A stretch of 64,000 nucleotides of DNA from Phragmites australis (Eukaryota > Streptophyta > Magnoliopsida > Poales > Poaceae), in NCBI RefSeq assembly GCF_958298935.1, contig NC_084940.1, positions 191,001-255,000 on the forward strand. Reading direction: 5' to 3'. Positions within the stretch are counted from its first letter, which is position 1, and every line of letters begins with the position of its first letter. The notes below the pieces were generated by a model. It was not told the origin of the DNA and did not search any database. It worked only from the letters and a program-made list of their open reading frames with translations. Shown one piece after another: positions 33,917 to 46,874 of this stretch. The position numbers and the translations under genes are program-made.

Positions 33917-36353
33917 TTACATTGCTGTGGCACTGATGTAACTGTCTTTGAGTAAGGGTGCACACTGGATTATGACACGAGCTCCAGAAGCAAGCCTGCC
34001 ATGGTTAAAACAAGGTTCACTCCACCTCGCATGCATCAAAGAAAATAAACTAGAAATAGCGAGACAGACTATTACTCACCTTTCTTCAATCTTGACCACT
34101 TTCTCCTTTTCATCATGGAATGATACTACTCTTGGAGAAGGTATTTTCCCTGACGTTGGATGGGTCATCCTTTTGCTCGTACCTGTTGATAAGGTCTTGA
34201 GCGAAGGCCCACTGCTAGAGTCATGTTCACCACTGAGATCTGTGGTTATCGATATCAGTGTCGTGCGGCTCCTGGATTGCTCACATGATGACATCTTGAT
34301 TGTTTGTGGGGTACATTTGCTTGAGCTCTCCAAACTAACTAATTCCCTTACGGTGCCTTCTTTTTCAGAAACTCTGCAAAATATTCTTCCTGCAGTTATA
34401 AGCTCCGCAAATGCTGTGTAGGTGCAGAAAATCAATTTGTGGAGATAAATAATAGCCCGGGACCGAGAAGGGAAGAAATCGAAGTGTCGTGGTGGGCATG
34501 AAGGAAATTTGTTGATCTGTAAGTAGAGTAAAATTGAGCTAGACACCAGGCCTGAATATCAGCTAGTACAGAAGAAGTTGTGCATAGGTTCACACTGTGA
34601 TCAGATATGCCAGCACATCCTAGGTAGTGTTCTATCAGGCGCCACAAGGAGTCGGGAGCATACCCGTCGTGTTTGCAAGACGAAGAGGTGGGCATCCCTT
34701 TGGCTGACTCATCCCCATTGCCTGCAGCTGCAGCAGTTTGACGGAAGCTCCCTCTGCAATGGCCGCAGCAATCTCCTCCTGATTCTGAGACTCTGTCTCC
34801 AACAGTTTGAGGAGGACGCATGATGAGTGCGCCGAGGGGAGACAAGACTGGAGATGACGGCGGCAGATCAACATGAACATGGTGGGGCTTGTGCATGAGG
34901 CCACAGGCAGGGTGGTGCCTCGCGGACATGGTCCACCCACAAGCCACCAGCCGCATCAGCAGGTTGGCTGGCTTCAGCTTCGCGCCCAGCGACTGCACTG
35001 CTTCCTTGTCCTCCTCCTCCTCCTCCTCTAGTAGGATCCTCTTTGTAGCTGCACCTCTCCTGCCAAGAGCCTCGGCCCTTATCAGGGTCTCCAAGGTCCC
35101 GCTCCTACCGCCGGTGCCGGAGGAGGAAGATCCTCCTCGATGGCCGTCTTCGGTAGGCGCGGCCGCCATGCCCGACATGCTACTAGTGTCCTTCTGAACC
35201 TCCCTCCTAGCTGGTGGTATTCCATCGGTTTGCGTCGCTGCATCATGCCCTGCAACGGAGTTGTGCCCGGGCTTGTGCTTGTTGTAAGGCGTGAGTCTAG
35301 GTGGAGAACCAGGAGAGCTTGCGCCACCTGAGGAGCAAGGCGTGCTTCCACTTGAGCCTCTGGTTGGATTATCAGGAGACGATGAGTTGCCTGAAGAGCT
35401 TGAATGAGCTGCCTCCTCGTCCCCGTCCCCGGTGATGGAAGAAAATGATGACCGCACTGGCTGTGGCTGTGGCTGTGGCTGTTGCTGTTGCTGCAGGAGC
35501 GCAGGTGGCGCCTCGACCATGGGAGCGGGAGCGGGAGCAGGAGCAGGAGGAGATGGCGGCCACGATGAAGTAGTAGTCCAGCAGCCTTCCTGTGAGAGTG
35601 GCGACTCTTGTTCAGGAGTAGGAGAAGTTGGCTTGACACACTGGACCTTTGGAGTAATGGTTGTGTCGACATTCTTCTTCTGCTGCTGCTGCTCTGAAAC
35701 ATCCAATAACAAGAGTATTGAGACATGCATAAGTGGTTCATGCGAGGGCAGCGATGGGCGAATGAGTACCTGGTGGTGGCGGCGGAGGTGCAAGTGCAGG
35801 TGGTGGCGAGTGGTGGAGGAGGGAGCCCTTGAGGACGTACTCGCTGCCCTGCGCAGGCAGCAGCACATCATCCTCCGACACATCGTGCCAGACGAATCCG
35901 GTCTTGTACCTCCTGCATTGCATTGCATCAGTTGAGTTTTTTTAGCACAAGGAAGCAGGCAAGCAGATGATATACTACTTGTATGTAGATGAGTCGATGG
36001 GTAATTGGCTTGGGTACCTTTTGCAGGACCAGGAGTAGATGGCGGCCATGCCCTTCCCTCTCACCGCGTCCAGCCGGCTCAACACATCTGCATGGATAAT
36101 ATACACAGCATTGGTTTGGTTGAGGCGGCAGCTGGTAGCTAGCTAGGATTCAGAATGACCGACCTCGGAGGTAGAGGCGGGGGGAGGCGAGGAGCAGCTC
36201 CATCAAGTGCGGGTGCTCCAGGTGGCGGCCGTTGCGACACAGGTAGTACACCACCGTCACCCTCGTCCCTGATGAGCCTGGGCTGCCACGGCCCGTCGGC
36301 CTCCCCTCCATTGTTGCCTGAACCCTTGTTGCTTCCTCCGACGAGGACGACAT
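33917..36353 (-). CDS. SOSEKI polarity protein (DUF966/DIX-like)
   Basis: Exons (minus): 36,353-36,164; 36,087-36,018; 35,912-35,770; 35,693 to about 34,600; 34,413-34,080; 33,995-33,917. The DIX-like domain spans exons 1-3: VTVVYYLCRNGRHLEHPHLM, then KGMAAIYSWSCKR, GFVWHDVSEDDVLLPAQGSE and YVLKGS. This domain polymerises, and SOSEKI proteins form polar edge patches at the plant plasma membrane. Exon 4 carries Q/P and Ser-rich low complexity and the conserved GTLETLIRAEALGRR and LMRLVACG motifs. Exons 5-6 end in VVKIEERLASGARVIIQC, the conserved C-terminus. The donor ending exon 4 is unresolved, since no site clearly gives the phase needed for exon 5. The frame is open 20 codons upstream to 36,413. 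A TATA-like box (minus) lies near 36,525. Confidence 0.85.
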
Positions 36354-36413
36354 GGCAAGATACAGGGCACAGCAGCAGCAGCGAATGTCGACTAGGCTTA
36401 CAACAACAACCAA

Positions 36414-37532
36414 GTATCAAAAGGTGAAGGCATCACCACCTATAAGCTGCCCGATGAGCAAAAGGAGAAGAAGGTGGCAGTGGTGTTGGTGTGCCGGATG
36501 AGCAAACATGGCGGAGGGGGAAGATATATAAACACCCGGACCGGACCACCACTTGGGCATCTTGTCTTGGATTCCTATTTGTTGGGCAAATGCAAATCTA
36601 AATCCTTTTGCCTTGGCTTCTATTTTTCCCATGGTGTAAGTGTATTGTTATCTTGGTTCGTTTTCTCGGCCTAGCTAGCTGCATATCGCCCGGACCGACC
36701 GACTGGTACAGCACGTGCTTGAGGAGGTACTCGAAGATCATTTCATCTCATTTCATTTGGCAAAGCAGCGCAGCAGAGCCGAGCAAACATGTGTTGCTGT
36801 TGTGTTGCTACCCACACTCACATGCCTCCCCCCTGTGTGTGTCACAACAAACAAGAGGAGCACAGTAGAGTACCGTACATACGGTTAGGAGCCAGGCTAG
36901 CTGCACTGAGATTTGGTAAGTTGCAGGTTTAATGTACTCCCTTTAATTTTAGACAATTTACCCCATCCGGTCCAGTACAGGGAGCTTTTCCATCTCCTGC
37001 TTACTTTGCCTTTGCATCACCTCTCCGGCCTTTTTTTTCACATGCAGACATGCAGCCTAGGCCCTTTTTGTGTGAAGTGGAGGCCATCTGCTTTTGACTT
37101 ATTCTCCAGTCCTCCTGCATGCAATTGTAACTGACACGATCGAGTAACTAAATTCCATCGCAGGAATGATAGATTTACAGCGGGGGGATGGAGACATGGA
37201 GTGCAGTTCAGTACAGTGATTAGGTCATCTCATATATTTTAAAAATTAATCCTCTATAATAATATTACAACATCTTCTATTTTTTTATCTTCAACATCTA
37301 TTACATTTCTTACCTTTTATTACTCTCGTCCTTTCAAATCCACATATCACTCTCTGTAAACAATGATAAGAGGATGAGAGAGTGCTCAAATTTAAGTACG
37401 TCTCTCCTCCCTGTCACTGTAGTAGTAGGAAACAGCACCTATTAGAGACGTTTACCGGCTACATTGATCGGCAAAAGTAGCGACATAGTGATGGGGTTCT
37501 TTTTACGTAGCTACTGGAGTCGCCCTTACTAA
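36414..37532. other. SOSEKI promoter and intergenic DNA
   Basis: No gene seen. TTTATATATC (minus strand) near 36,525 is a fitting TATA box about 170 bp upstream of the SOSEKI start. Confidence 0.5.
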
Positions 37533-37750
37533 GGCTATGTTTGGCAGTGATTTAGATTTTAGATTTTTTGAAGCTGCTCATATCCAGCTCTAAGAAATTC
37601 AGATCTGAAACTGTGGATCGATTGAGAATATTTGGTTAAGTTATTTATATTTATTTTAAATAAAAAATAAATATTTAAATCACTTTATTTTATTATATAA
37701 ACTTCATATTTAACATGAATTTCGGATCTAAAATTGTATCAAACAGACCC
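37533..37750. mobile_element. Tourist-like MITE (218 bp)
   Basis: Ends GGCTATGTTTGG and CAAACAGACCC are imperfect terminal inverted repeats flanked by TAA on both sides (37,530-37,532 and 37,751-37,753), as in PIF/Harbinger-derived Tourist elements. The interior is AT-rich. Confidence 0.7.
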
Positions 37751-38996
37751 TAAGCCAGGGAAAGGTGGTGCTGAAGGTAGGAAGAGAAGAAACAAGCAAG
37801 CGTTGTCTGTTGCGCTGGTGCGACCCACCCCGATCGAGATCAATTTTTTTATCGGATCGAGACCAATTTTTGTGTAGGAATGACCATGAGTTATTTCTTT
37901 TGAGCAGGTTAGTTAAAAAATTATTTTGACCAGCCCCTGATCTTGTTCAGGACCTCACTTGCTGGCTGCAGATGGGGAAGGTCACATGGCCGTGATGAGC
38001 AGATCATGAATTATCGAGGTCACATGCATGAGTAGTGTCTATCATGCCGTGCAAGGCGAGACACTGCATCACCAACCGTCACCGTGTGCATCATGTCCAC
38101 CTCTACTTGACTCGTACGCTTCTACTCCTTTCCCTCAATATCTATTATATTATTATCTGATGAGAAAAAGAAATCATCATGTTTACTCTAAAAGTAAAAA
38201 AAAAAAATGATCTAGATCATTTATTATTATAAACATCTAACAGTCTAGATTAAAAAAGAATTTATATCAAATACGATTAATAAATAGCTAAATTCGGAAA
38301 CCAAATAGTCCATATTAAATATGATTAAAAATATCTAAATTCGAAATTAAAAATTATAGAAAAATAGCAGTCTGACTTCCATAAAATTTGGGAAGCAAAA
38401 TATATAAATAAAAAAATCCAAATAAAATAAAATAAATAATAATTAAAATGGGGTACAATCTTTTCAAGTTGACATCAAGAGCAAGCATTGTCATCGTCTA
38501 TCAGTAGCATGCGTCGCTCTTCTTCTATGTAGCAATCCAATCGTTAGTCGATACGTGAGGTTAGATCATAGTACTCGAGAACCTTGTTTTCTGCCCGGCG
38601 GCGGCCAGCGTTCCATGGCTGTGTTTTTCTGTTGACGTGGTGTAGTGATTTTTGGAAACCCCTTTTGGCGAGGATATGAAGCAGCAAGGAAAGAATGAGC
38701 AAGGAAAGGAACAGTTGTATCACAGTACAGTGCATACCTGTTACCTGTAGAAAGAGGCATCAGAGCACGCACACGTATGACCTGTCTTTTTGTGCTGTGT
38801 TTGTGATTGGAAAGCGTGGTCCAACTCACGAGGCGCTTTATCGAAACTGCAGGATTAGGCGACGGTCGCATGCGGGTTTAGTGGTTCAATAAACGTGAGA
38901 TCTGGCTCAACCAATGGTCCATCATCTTTGAGAATACCCACACGGCCAGACACTGAACCTAGTCTCATGGAAATGCAAGTGTTAAGTTACATAGAC
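37751..38996. other. Intergenic DNA
   Basis: AT-rich, with no supported gene or recognisable terminal repeat. Confidence 0.5.
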
Positions 38997-39353
38997 CTAG
39001 CAGCGAGTATTATTGCTCATGATCAGTTGTTGATGGTAATTACAGAGAGACAAAATAGAGCAACAAGAGACAGAGAGAGGAGAGATGTTGACGACACAAG
39101 GGGCAGGCACAAACCCCAAATATGAAATATCCAAGTGACAAAACGAAGAGACTCGTTTCATTTCAAGGCTTCTGAAGTCTAGCATGGCGGTCCTGAGCCC
39201 CAGGAAGTTGCAGTCCGCGCTCTTGGGGAGCCCCAGGCTGCAGCTGAAGCAGAGGCCGGCCTCCCTCTTCACCGGCTTCCCCTGGCCCCAGTCGGCGGGG
39301 TTCTGCAGGTTGCAGCTGATCGCCATGGCCTTCGGCTCCTCTAGCCGGAACAA
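38997..39353 (-). CDS. Unrecognised reading frame, possible gene fragment
   Basis: A minus-strand frame with an internal ATG near 39,326 reads [18 protein letters not shown] and then a Cys-rich stretch ([19 protein letters not shown]), GC-rich over 39,180-39,350. It then runs into AT-rich sequence that looks untranslated. I do not recognise it. It may be one exon of a small gene or a captured fragment. The opposite strand is also open over the same stretch, so the coding direction is not secure. Confidence 0.25.
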   Translation of the reverse strand: MFRLEEPKAMAISCNLQNPADWGQGKPVKREAGLCFSCSLGLPKSADCNFLGLRTAMLDFRSLEMKRVSSFCHLDISYLGFVPAPCVVNISPLSVSCCSILSLCNYHQQLIMSNNTRC

Positions 39354-39399
39354 CGATGCCCTCCTCCTCCCGCGCCGCCGCCGCCTCCAACGATATGCT

Positions 39400-40003
39400 G
39401 ATGTTGGAGGCGTGCAGATAATATGTTACATAATATCATACAGCAGCTCATGTATTGTTCTTTTTCTTTATGGTTCAAAAATTGCGACGATATGGACAAG
39501 ACAGTCTCTAATATACTCCACTATAGCTGTCGGCAACAATCTAAAACTGCATAATTCTGGAGAGATGGACTAGTAGTACTTGGTAGGTACTTGGTGTTTA
39601 ATTAGTGTGAGCTGTGCGTGCTGCTGGACCTTTAGAAGATGCATGGCATATATGTGAGCTGCAGCTGCATGGTACTGCAAATGTAAGACCTTTTCCTTTA
39701 TTCCCCGTGAAGACGATGTGACGAGGAGAGCTAGCCGCTGATGGATCTGGATCCATTGCACGGCCGGCCGGACGGGACGGGACGGCTAGCTACCTAAGCA
39801 GACTGTCCTCCTCCTCCTCCTCCTTGTCCTTGTTGCTTGCTCCGGTGTCTCATGATCCCATTAATTTAATTATCCAGTTTTTTATCTCCTCATTCTCTCC
39901 GGACGCAACGAGATTTTTTCGCTTTAATTTTGACAACAACAATGGAGTTATGTTAATTAGGTTGATCGTAGGTACGTACAAATGTCGTTCATCTTAATTG
40001 TTA
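39400..40003. other. Intergenic DNA
   Basis: Nothing supported. Confidence 0.5.
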
Positions 40004-40277
40004 CTCTTCCTATTTCACAATATTTATCCATGATCTCGGAAGTATCTGTTTCAAATTGTTTGTCTATTATTGTAACCAAGAATGTTTTATGTCCATTTTA
40101 CTGCTATACCCTTGAGTGCATGCATATATTTACTCCAACACTGGTGAGTTACTTACTCTCATTCTTACATTGATTAGGGGTAGTATAGTCATCTCAGTGC
40201 ATTTTTTCACTCGATTTCAGTATTTCTTGGTTTGTACGTAATGGTGGACGTGGACAAATATTGTGAAATGGAGGGAG
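40004..40277. mobile_element. Stowaway-like MITE (274 bp)
   Basis: The left end CTCTTCCTATTTCACAATATT and the complement of the right end CTCCCTCCATTTCACAATATT pair closely. TA precedes the left end; the right flank is TT, one change from TA. Confidence 0.75.
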
Positions 40278-40800
40278 TTGTTTGTACAATGATTTTTACA
40301 ATGAGAAATAGAAAATACAAATTTTAAGGTGTATAAGTAATTATTTGAGTTGAAATTTTTTTAGAGAGCTAAGATGATAGCATCTTCTATATCACATAAT
40401 TTTTTCAGAATTTTTATGACTATTTTGATAGTGTTTTGAATTTTAAAGTATTGGAATGTAATATTTTTTATTTTTAAACCTATCATCGGTTGTGAGGGTG
40501 CGTTACTACTGTAATTTTTCACAACAGACATATATATTTATAATTTTTTATTTGAAATAAAATAATAAAAAGTTCCTCCTTATCCATCAACTTGCCACTG
40601 AATGCTTACTCCTTGTCCAAGATTTTATTGCTTTCGACCATATCATTTATGGAATACATACAGATACAGGCTTAAGAGTGAGTACTATTCCAATGGGAAG
40701 GGAACATAAATTACTCAACATTAATCCGGTTTGAGTAAAGGAACAGACAGGGCGTACCCCTCGGCATCACCTCCATGGGCAACACAAGGGGTGACATAGC
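40278..40800. other. Intergenic DNA
   Basis: AT-rich. No gene seen. Confidence 0.5.
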
Positions 40801-42090
40801 CTTCGGCTCAACCACCCTGTCGCGTGTCCACGGCCCCCTCCCTCCCCTTGTTTCCTCCCTTCTTTCTCCTTCCTCTACCTAGATCTATGACGACAGTCTT
40901 TGACGTTGGTGGGCAGCGAGCTCGCATGATGTGGCCTTGAGTTGACGCCGCTAGGCTTCCTCGGTCGAATTCGGCCTTCCACGGCCTGAATCTGGCCCGT
41001 GGTACATAGCGGGCGTCGCTGTGACTTCGTGATGCTATTGGCTGCCGATTGTGATGCACAACTTGGGGTGAGCCGAGACACGACGCGGGCAGGACGAGAT
41101 CTGGTTCTCCCACCGTTGGAGGCCGTTGGTGGCGCTGGTCGCCGCTAGTGGTGCTCGGTAGCTCCAGCGTTGGTTGGTGTGGTGGCTCGTGCCACGGTTG
41201 GGATGTATAGCCATGCATGAATGTCGACAGCCCCTGCCTTGGTGGATCCAACCTTCGTTGACTTAGATCTATCCATGAAGGAACAACCCAGGGGATGTGG
41301 CTCTCAGGAGCACCTTGGTGGCTGTGGTGGTGATAATTGGCGTGCTTCAATGGTCATGGTGGTGCTATTCGCCATGGGTGTCAGCTAGTGAGCCCCCAAT
41401 AGGGTTCAACCCTCATGTTGTGCTCACTAGTCTCCTTCTCATGGCATTCCCCCTCGTCCTTGCCTCTCTGCTGCTGCACACGCTCCTCCTCTTTAAAGAT
41501 ATGTCTCTTTCCCCATATCTAGACCACGAGGAGCCCTGCAACTCAGTGGTGGCTATGTGGGTGGCGTTGTGCCCAATGAGTCGGTGACCGTGTCGCAATG
41601 CGTGTATGGTTTGGCCTTGTTGGGCTCTCTTCTGCATGGGTGGGTGCGGGAGCACCAGGAGAAAGCCTTGTCTGGCTTTATGCCAGTGCCGACAATGGCG
41701 AAGCCCTAGGACACCGCTTCCCTCCTTTTGAGGCATTGTCATGGTGCTTCGTGTCTATCCTAGGAGGTTCTCTGAGTGAAAATCTAATTCTGGCTTGCCG
41801 GATGGGCGACGATGGCGTCTTTCTCACCATGTTCTCCTTGGAGGTCCTTTCCACGCGGCTAGGTGGTTGTCGGTTTAGAACTGGCGTCAGTCAGATCAGT
41901 GATGGACCATAGTAGACCTAGTTTAGCTAGGTAGTTGGTCAGGTGTCGCGGTGTTTCGGGCCTAGTTTAGCTATGTAGTTTGCCTGTTTTGTTTGTGGGT
42001 TTAGCCTGCTTTTTTCTTATTAATCAAGCATTGCTGGGTGTGGCCTCGTTTCCCTTAATACAAGGCATCTTCTTTTTATATGAAATGTGC
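40801..42090 (+). mobile_element. GC-rich repeat-like sequence, possibly a non-LTR element 3' part
   Basis: Several short overlapping frames on both strands, none with a recognisable domain. The T-rich, TAG-rich end (41,900-42,080) running to TTAATACAAGGCATC resembles 3' tails of plant LINE-type repeats. This is weak and rests on appearance only. Confidence 0.25.
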
Positions 42091-42534
42091 AGTGCTCCTA
42101 TCTTTATTTAGAAAAATCCGGTCCGAGTAGAAATTAGATTAGGTTAGGCATGTTAGGTTAAAAACGTGGAGGAGGTTAAGTTAGCAAACATAGCGGAGCA
42201 AAGTGGAAAAGAAAGCAAGCAAGTTGCATGGCTCATTGGTAAATGGCTTTTAAGCTCTTGAATGAGGACATGTGTGGCAAACACTACTCATGAATAAATA
42301 TTTAGGAAGTAAATCACTCACACAGGTAGAAGGAAACAAGAAGATTCTCATTTCTGATTAGGACTCATGAAAGTAAAAAGTGAATCCCTTAAGTAGGAAA
42401 TATTCGAGATACATGATGGCTCCCATATAAAATTTTAGAATGACACTGGTTGAATAATACCACACTTAGTGAGTAATACCCGATACTTTATAATGTGGTG
42501 AGGAGACAAAATGCCACTATTGTGGAAGTAATTA
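42091..42534. other. Intergenic DNA
   Basis: No supported feature. Confidence 0.45.
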
Positions 42535-42920
42535 TATCACTACCTCTAAATATCTCCTTCTGTAGACTAATCATTGGAGATAAACTAACAGTTTGACAAA
42601 ATCTAGTGTCTAAGTTAGTTGATATCAATATATCTCAAGAAAGAGATACATTTGTATGGAAGATTGCATGGTAATGGACAAATCACAATTCATTCCATGT
42701 ATTGATAAATGATGAATTACTCTGTTACATTTCCGAACAAGTGGTTATGGTGACTTAAGCTTCCTCTTAAAATATCTATTTTGTATGGTATCTAGAATGA
42801 GGAGTTATTCAACTAAAGATAACTTGGTCAAAAGAAATTGGAATGGAAGTCTAAATGCAGTTTTTACAACCTCAATAAAAAAATATGCTAGTAGAATGGT
42901 CCAAACACTTAGGAGGCTAG
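42535..42920 (+). pseudogene. LINE-type reverse transcriptase C-terminal relic
   Basis: One frame reads FCRLIIGDKLTV, then DTFVWKI, and further on, with several stops and shifts, sequence matching the zinc-binding region after plant LINE reverse transcriptases (LPLKI, W-Y, LVKRNW-like). At least five stops interrupt it. No upstream reverse transcriptase core is recognisable. Confidence 0.45.
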
Positions 42921-44421
42921 TGTAGAGAGAATGGAATAGGCTAACAACTTGGGAAGAGTCTCATATGCATAATCGACCTAACCATGTACAATATCACATT
43001 TTATAATTTTGATATCCCACCAATAGTAAGAGGGGATTAACCCCTCTCCTCACTACTATATATATGAGACCTCAAGGGGATAAGCACTAGAGCTCACTCG
43101 TTTACTCCACTTTCTCTCTCTTTCTTAAGTCCACCAACATTACTATACATCTTTTTTTATTGTCACTTTGCCAAATCAATACGGAAAATTGTTCCAAATC
43201 ACTTTAGATATAAACAAACCTCACCAGCCATATGATGTGTGGATGACTAGGTAACATAGGGGTAAGCAAAAAATAAAATAATTTTAGTGGGTTTAGCAGC
43301 TATATGTTGGGCTATTTGATTTTTCTATTATCTTTGACAAAAAAAAACAATAATATCATTCATGCAAACACTTGTTAAGATATATATTGGCTAAAATTTT
43401 AGAGATGGTTACAGAAGGAGGAATAAATAGAGAAGTGGTGGCTATGAACTTTTTCACTAAAAATATGTGATGGTTTAGTAATAAGTTACATAGTCTATGA
43501 ATTTATTTTTATTTATTCCACCTTTCAGCTATAGGCTAAAATAATATAATAAATAATAATATGTATGTATATCACAATGTAAAAAGTGGGAACAAATTTC
43601 TTTTCCAAAAAAGTTGCATGTCTCATGCACAAAACCGACCAACCAATCCTAACATGCTATAGTAGCAATTAACATACTCTCTCGTACGAAACTAGCTCCT
43701 CTAACTTTAACGAGAGAAGTCACGGAGCTATAATATCTATAACTTTCTCCCTCCCTCAGCCCTTGAATCTAAACAGATGGGCAGGATTCATCGCCACATC
43801 ATGCTACAATATTACTACAATAAGCTCGCTACAGTAAAATTAGTACAGTGCCTTGTGAACAGTATTGTGCTGCAGTAAAATATTGCAGACAACTGCTCAT
43901 TCTCTCACATAATACTGTTCATCTTATTGTACATTTGTAACTTTCGTCTCCAAAGTCAAGAGGAGCCGGTTCCCACTCACACGTCACTTTATACTTGTTT
44001 CTATAATAGTTTCTTCCCCCAAATTTGTCTGTGTTTTTTCCCTCTCCCCAGAGGAAGGGCTCCGATTTCTCTTCTCTGTGCTCGGCTCTGGTAAGGGAAT
44101 CTATTCGCCAAGATTCCTCATCTCGTTTCCTTCCGGACTGTCCCCGCGGCAGCCCAACAACCGGAGGTCAGGAGAGGAGGGATCCTTTCGTCCCATCTTC
44201 CCTTTCGAAGCAGCATCAAGCTTTACTTTCTGCTTCCTCTCGATAATCTACACATCCACGCGGGGAGCAATTCCAATTTGTTCTTGCTACTGACCAGAAA
44301 TTAAAGAATCTCTTCTCTGCTCCTAGGGCGGGAGTGAGGCGCCCCCCACAAAGATTGCTGCCATCTCTTTTTCGGCTATTCAGGACTGCAAGCAGCGCAA
44401 GAGGTTACACAGACAAGATCG
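42921..44421. other. Intergenic DNA and ACT-gene promoter region
   Basis: AT-rich to about 43,700. Mixed composition after 43,980 is likely promoter and 5' UTR of the ACT-repeat gene. Short frames at 44,025-44,293 are probably leader sequence. Confidence 0.45.
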
Positions 44422-46874
44422 ATGGGGATACCGAGCGACGAGGTGGTGCAAATCCGGCACGCCGACGTCGCCGGCGAGCCCACCGTCGTCACGGTTAGCT
44501 GCCCCGACAAGACGGGCCTCGGCTGCGACCTCTGCCGGGTCGTCCTCCTCTTCGGCCTCAACATCGTCAAGGGAGGTCCGTCCGCCCCCTTACTATTTAA
44601 TTTTGACCACCTCATCGTACTCGTACATACACTCCCCTCCCCTCCTCTCCTTGATTGCGTTAGTGCTCTATTTTTTGTCGAACTCAAGGGTTAGTGCTCA
44701 ATCATTATCCAAATGTTCAAAATTCCAATTTTTAAAACCCTAATTTCGTTGCTGTTCATTTCTTCATCACAATTTTTTTTTCTTTATGTTCGTTTCTACC
44801 TCAATGGCAGAACTTTGATATGCTCGCTTCCAGTTCCATGCTACATACTGTTTCGGTGAAAAAGAATCGTTCTTTAGTCGTATTTGCATAAAAAAATCGA
44901 CCTCGGTTGCGTTTGTTACTCTTTTTCCAGAACTGGAGCTATAATTCCCTGAAGCTGTAGTCTATCTTGTCTCGCAGACATGAGCACGGATGGGAAGTGG
45001 TGCTACATCGTGTTGTGGGTGGTGCCAAGGCGGGGCCGACCCATGGCATGGCACCTTCTCAAGAACAGGTTATCTGAGCTCTGCCCCGTCACGGCGCCAT
45101 TTTGCTTCGACACCGCCTACCTCGCAGCTGCTTGCCTCCAGGATGATGTTGTGCCTCGCGTCTTCTTGCTCAAGCTTTATTGCTACGACCGGATGGGCCT
45201 CTTGCATGGTATTGACATCCTTCCTCAATAGCCTAATTCAGTATCCTACCCGATTGTTCTTGTGATGATGAGGTTTCACCAAAAGTGATGTCCTGCATTA
45301 CTGGAGTGGGGAAAATGTTCCCCTTTCAATAGTGTTTATGTTTTTTGCCATTTGATTATTGAATAAACAGTTCAGAGTCACAACGGTCGGGATGCACATG
45401 TATTTGTAGGAACTCTTTTTTCTTCAGTTTTAATTTTGCAATAATATCTAGTGATTTTGATATTGAATGTTACCAAGGACAGATAGTCCTGAAAAGGAGT
45501 TTTCATTGCAGATACATGTAGAAAAGGCCTAATTTGGACCTTCTTTCTGGGAATTCTGTGTTTCACAGATGTGACACGCGTGTTGTGCGAGCTAGAGCTC
45601 ACGATCCGGAGGGTGAAGGTCTCCACCACGCCTGATGGAAGTGTGCTGGACCTTTTCTTCATCACAGATGTTAGGTGTGTTCCTCATCTCTTAACACATC
45701 CTTTTCGGTGCCTTATAATGATTTTTTATTTTCTTTAGTTGAGAAATTATTACTCTGGGATAATATGACGAAAGTGTACACAGATTAAGAGTTGTCGATT
45801 CATTCTTTTTCTATCATAGCTTATACCACTAGCACCCATTTTGTGATTTATATTGGAAGGGAAATGAACAAATTCATGGTGCAAGTGATAACTTGAGGCA
45901 TCTGGAATGATTTCAGGGAGCTTCTGCACACAAAGAGCAGAAGGGAAGAAGCTTATGACAAACTTGAGAGTGTCTTAGGCGACTCCTTGACAAGTTGCAA
46001 AATAGATCCTGCCAGTGATGACATGTGTTCTTGCCTCCAACCTTCTGCTTCGTTGACGCCTGCTGTCATGGAACAGATGTTTAGCACAGATGTTATAGAG
46101 GAGCAAGCCAGCGGCGCAAGGTGTAATGGTAGTACCATATCTGTGACAATGGACAACTCTCTTAGCTCTGTCCACACTCTTATTCAGATTCAGTGTGGTG
46201 ACCATAAGGGCCTCCTATATGACATCATGAGGACACTCAAGGACTGCAACATTCAGGTATTAACAATTAGTAGAAGCCTAAATCTAGCCTACCATATAAT
46301 TTTCTTTTCGAATATGAAGCAGTGGAATTTCTTTCCTGCCAGATTTCGTATGGGCGATTCTATGCCAGACAAAATGGTAGCTGCGAGGTAGATTTATTCG
46401 TGGTGCAATCAGATGGGAAGAAGATCCTTGATCAGCAAAAGCAAAGAGCGCTGTGTTCGCTCCTGAGGATGGAGCTATATCGACCACTGCGAGTGGCATG
46501 GGTGAACCGGGGTCCTGACACGGAGCTGCTGGTCGCAAACCCTGTTGAGGTGTCTGGCAAGGGCAGGCCTCTGGTGTTCTACGATATCACCCTTGCTCTC
46601 AAGAATCTTCATAAGCGAATATTCTTGGTATGTTACTGTTCATACTTGGGCATGTTTAGGAATAACAAGCACATATGAATATTTGCTGAAGCATCTGCAG
46701 TTAGCAACTGATGGATCATTGTGATGTTTGTAGGCAGAGATTGGGAGGCATGTCGTGGAAGATAGGGAGTGGGAAGTCTACAGAGTGCACTTTGGTGAGG
46801 AGCATGAGCTCTCTTCTTCACTGCGGAGGCAGATTGTGGATGGAGTCACCAACATGCTGATGGGGTGGGACTGA
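44422..46874 (+). CDS. ACT-domain repeat protein, ACR9/ACR10-like
   Basis: Exons: 44,422-44,575; 44,978-45,208; 45,569-45,674; 45,917-46,256; 46,343-46,627; 46,734-46,874. All splice in frame to 418 residues, the usual length. Features include PTVVTVSCPDKTGLGCDLCR, WCYIVLWVVPRRG, YDRMGLLHDVTRVLCELEL, TTPDGSVLDLFFITD, GDHKGLLYDIMRTLKDCNIQ and RGPDTELLVANPVEVSGKGR, that is, four ACT modules in series. ACT modules bind small ligands, often amino acids. The plant ACR9/10 group is GlnD-like in sequence and has been linked to glutamine or nitrogen sensing, but the ligand is not established. No catalytic domain is present, so a sensor role is inferred. No defects seen. Confidence 0.9.

Noticed and set aside
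34432..35928. A single 498-codon minus-strand frame over the SOSEKI locus
   Set aside because: It reads through the intron at 35,694-35,769 and past exon 4. SOSEKI homology requires splicing, and this frame lacks exons 1-2.
40808..41350. 180-codon minus-strand frame in the GC-rich repeat
   Set aside because: No recognisable domain, overlapping frames on the other strand, and it lies in repeat-like DNA.
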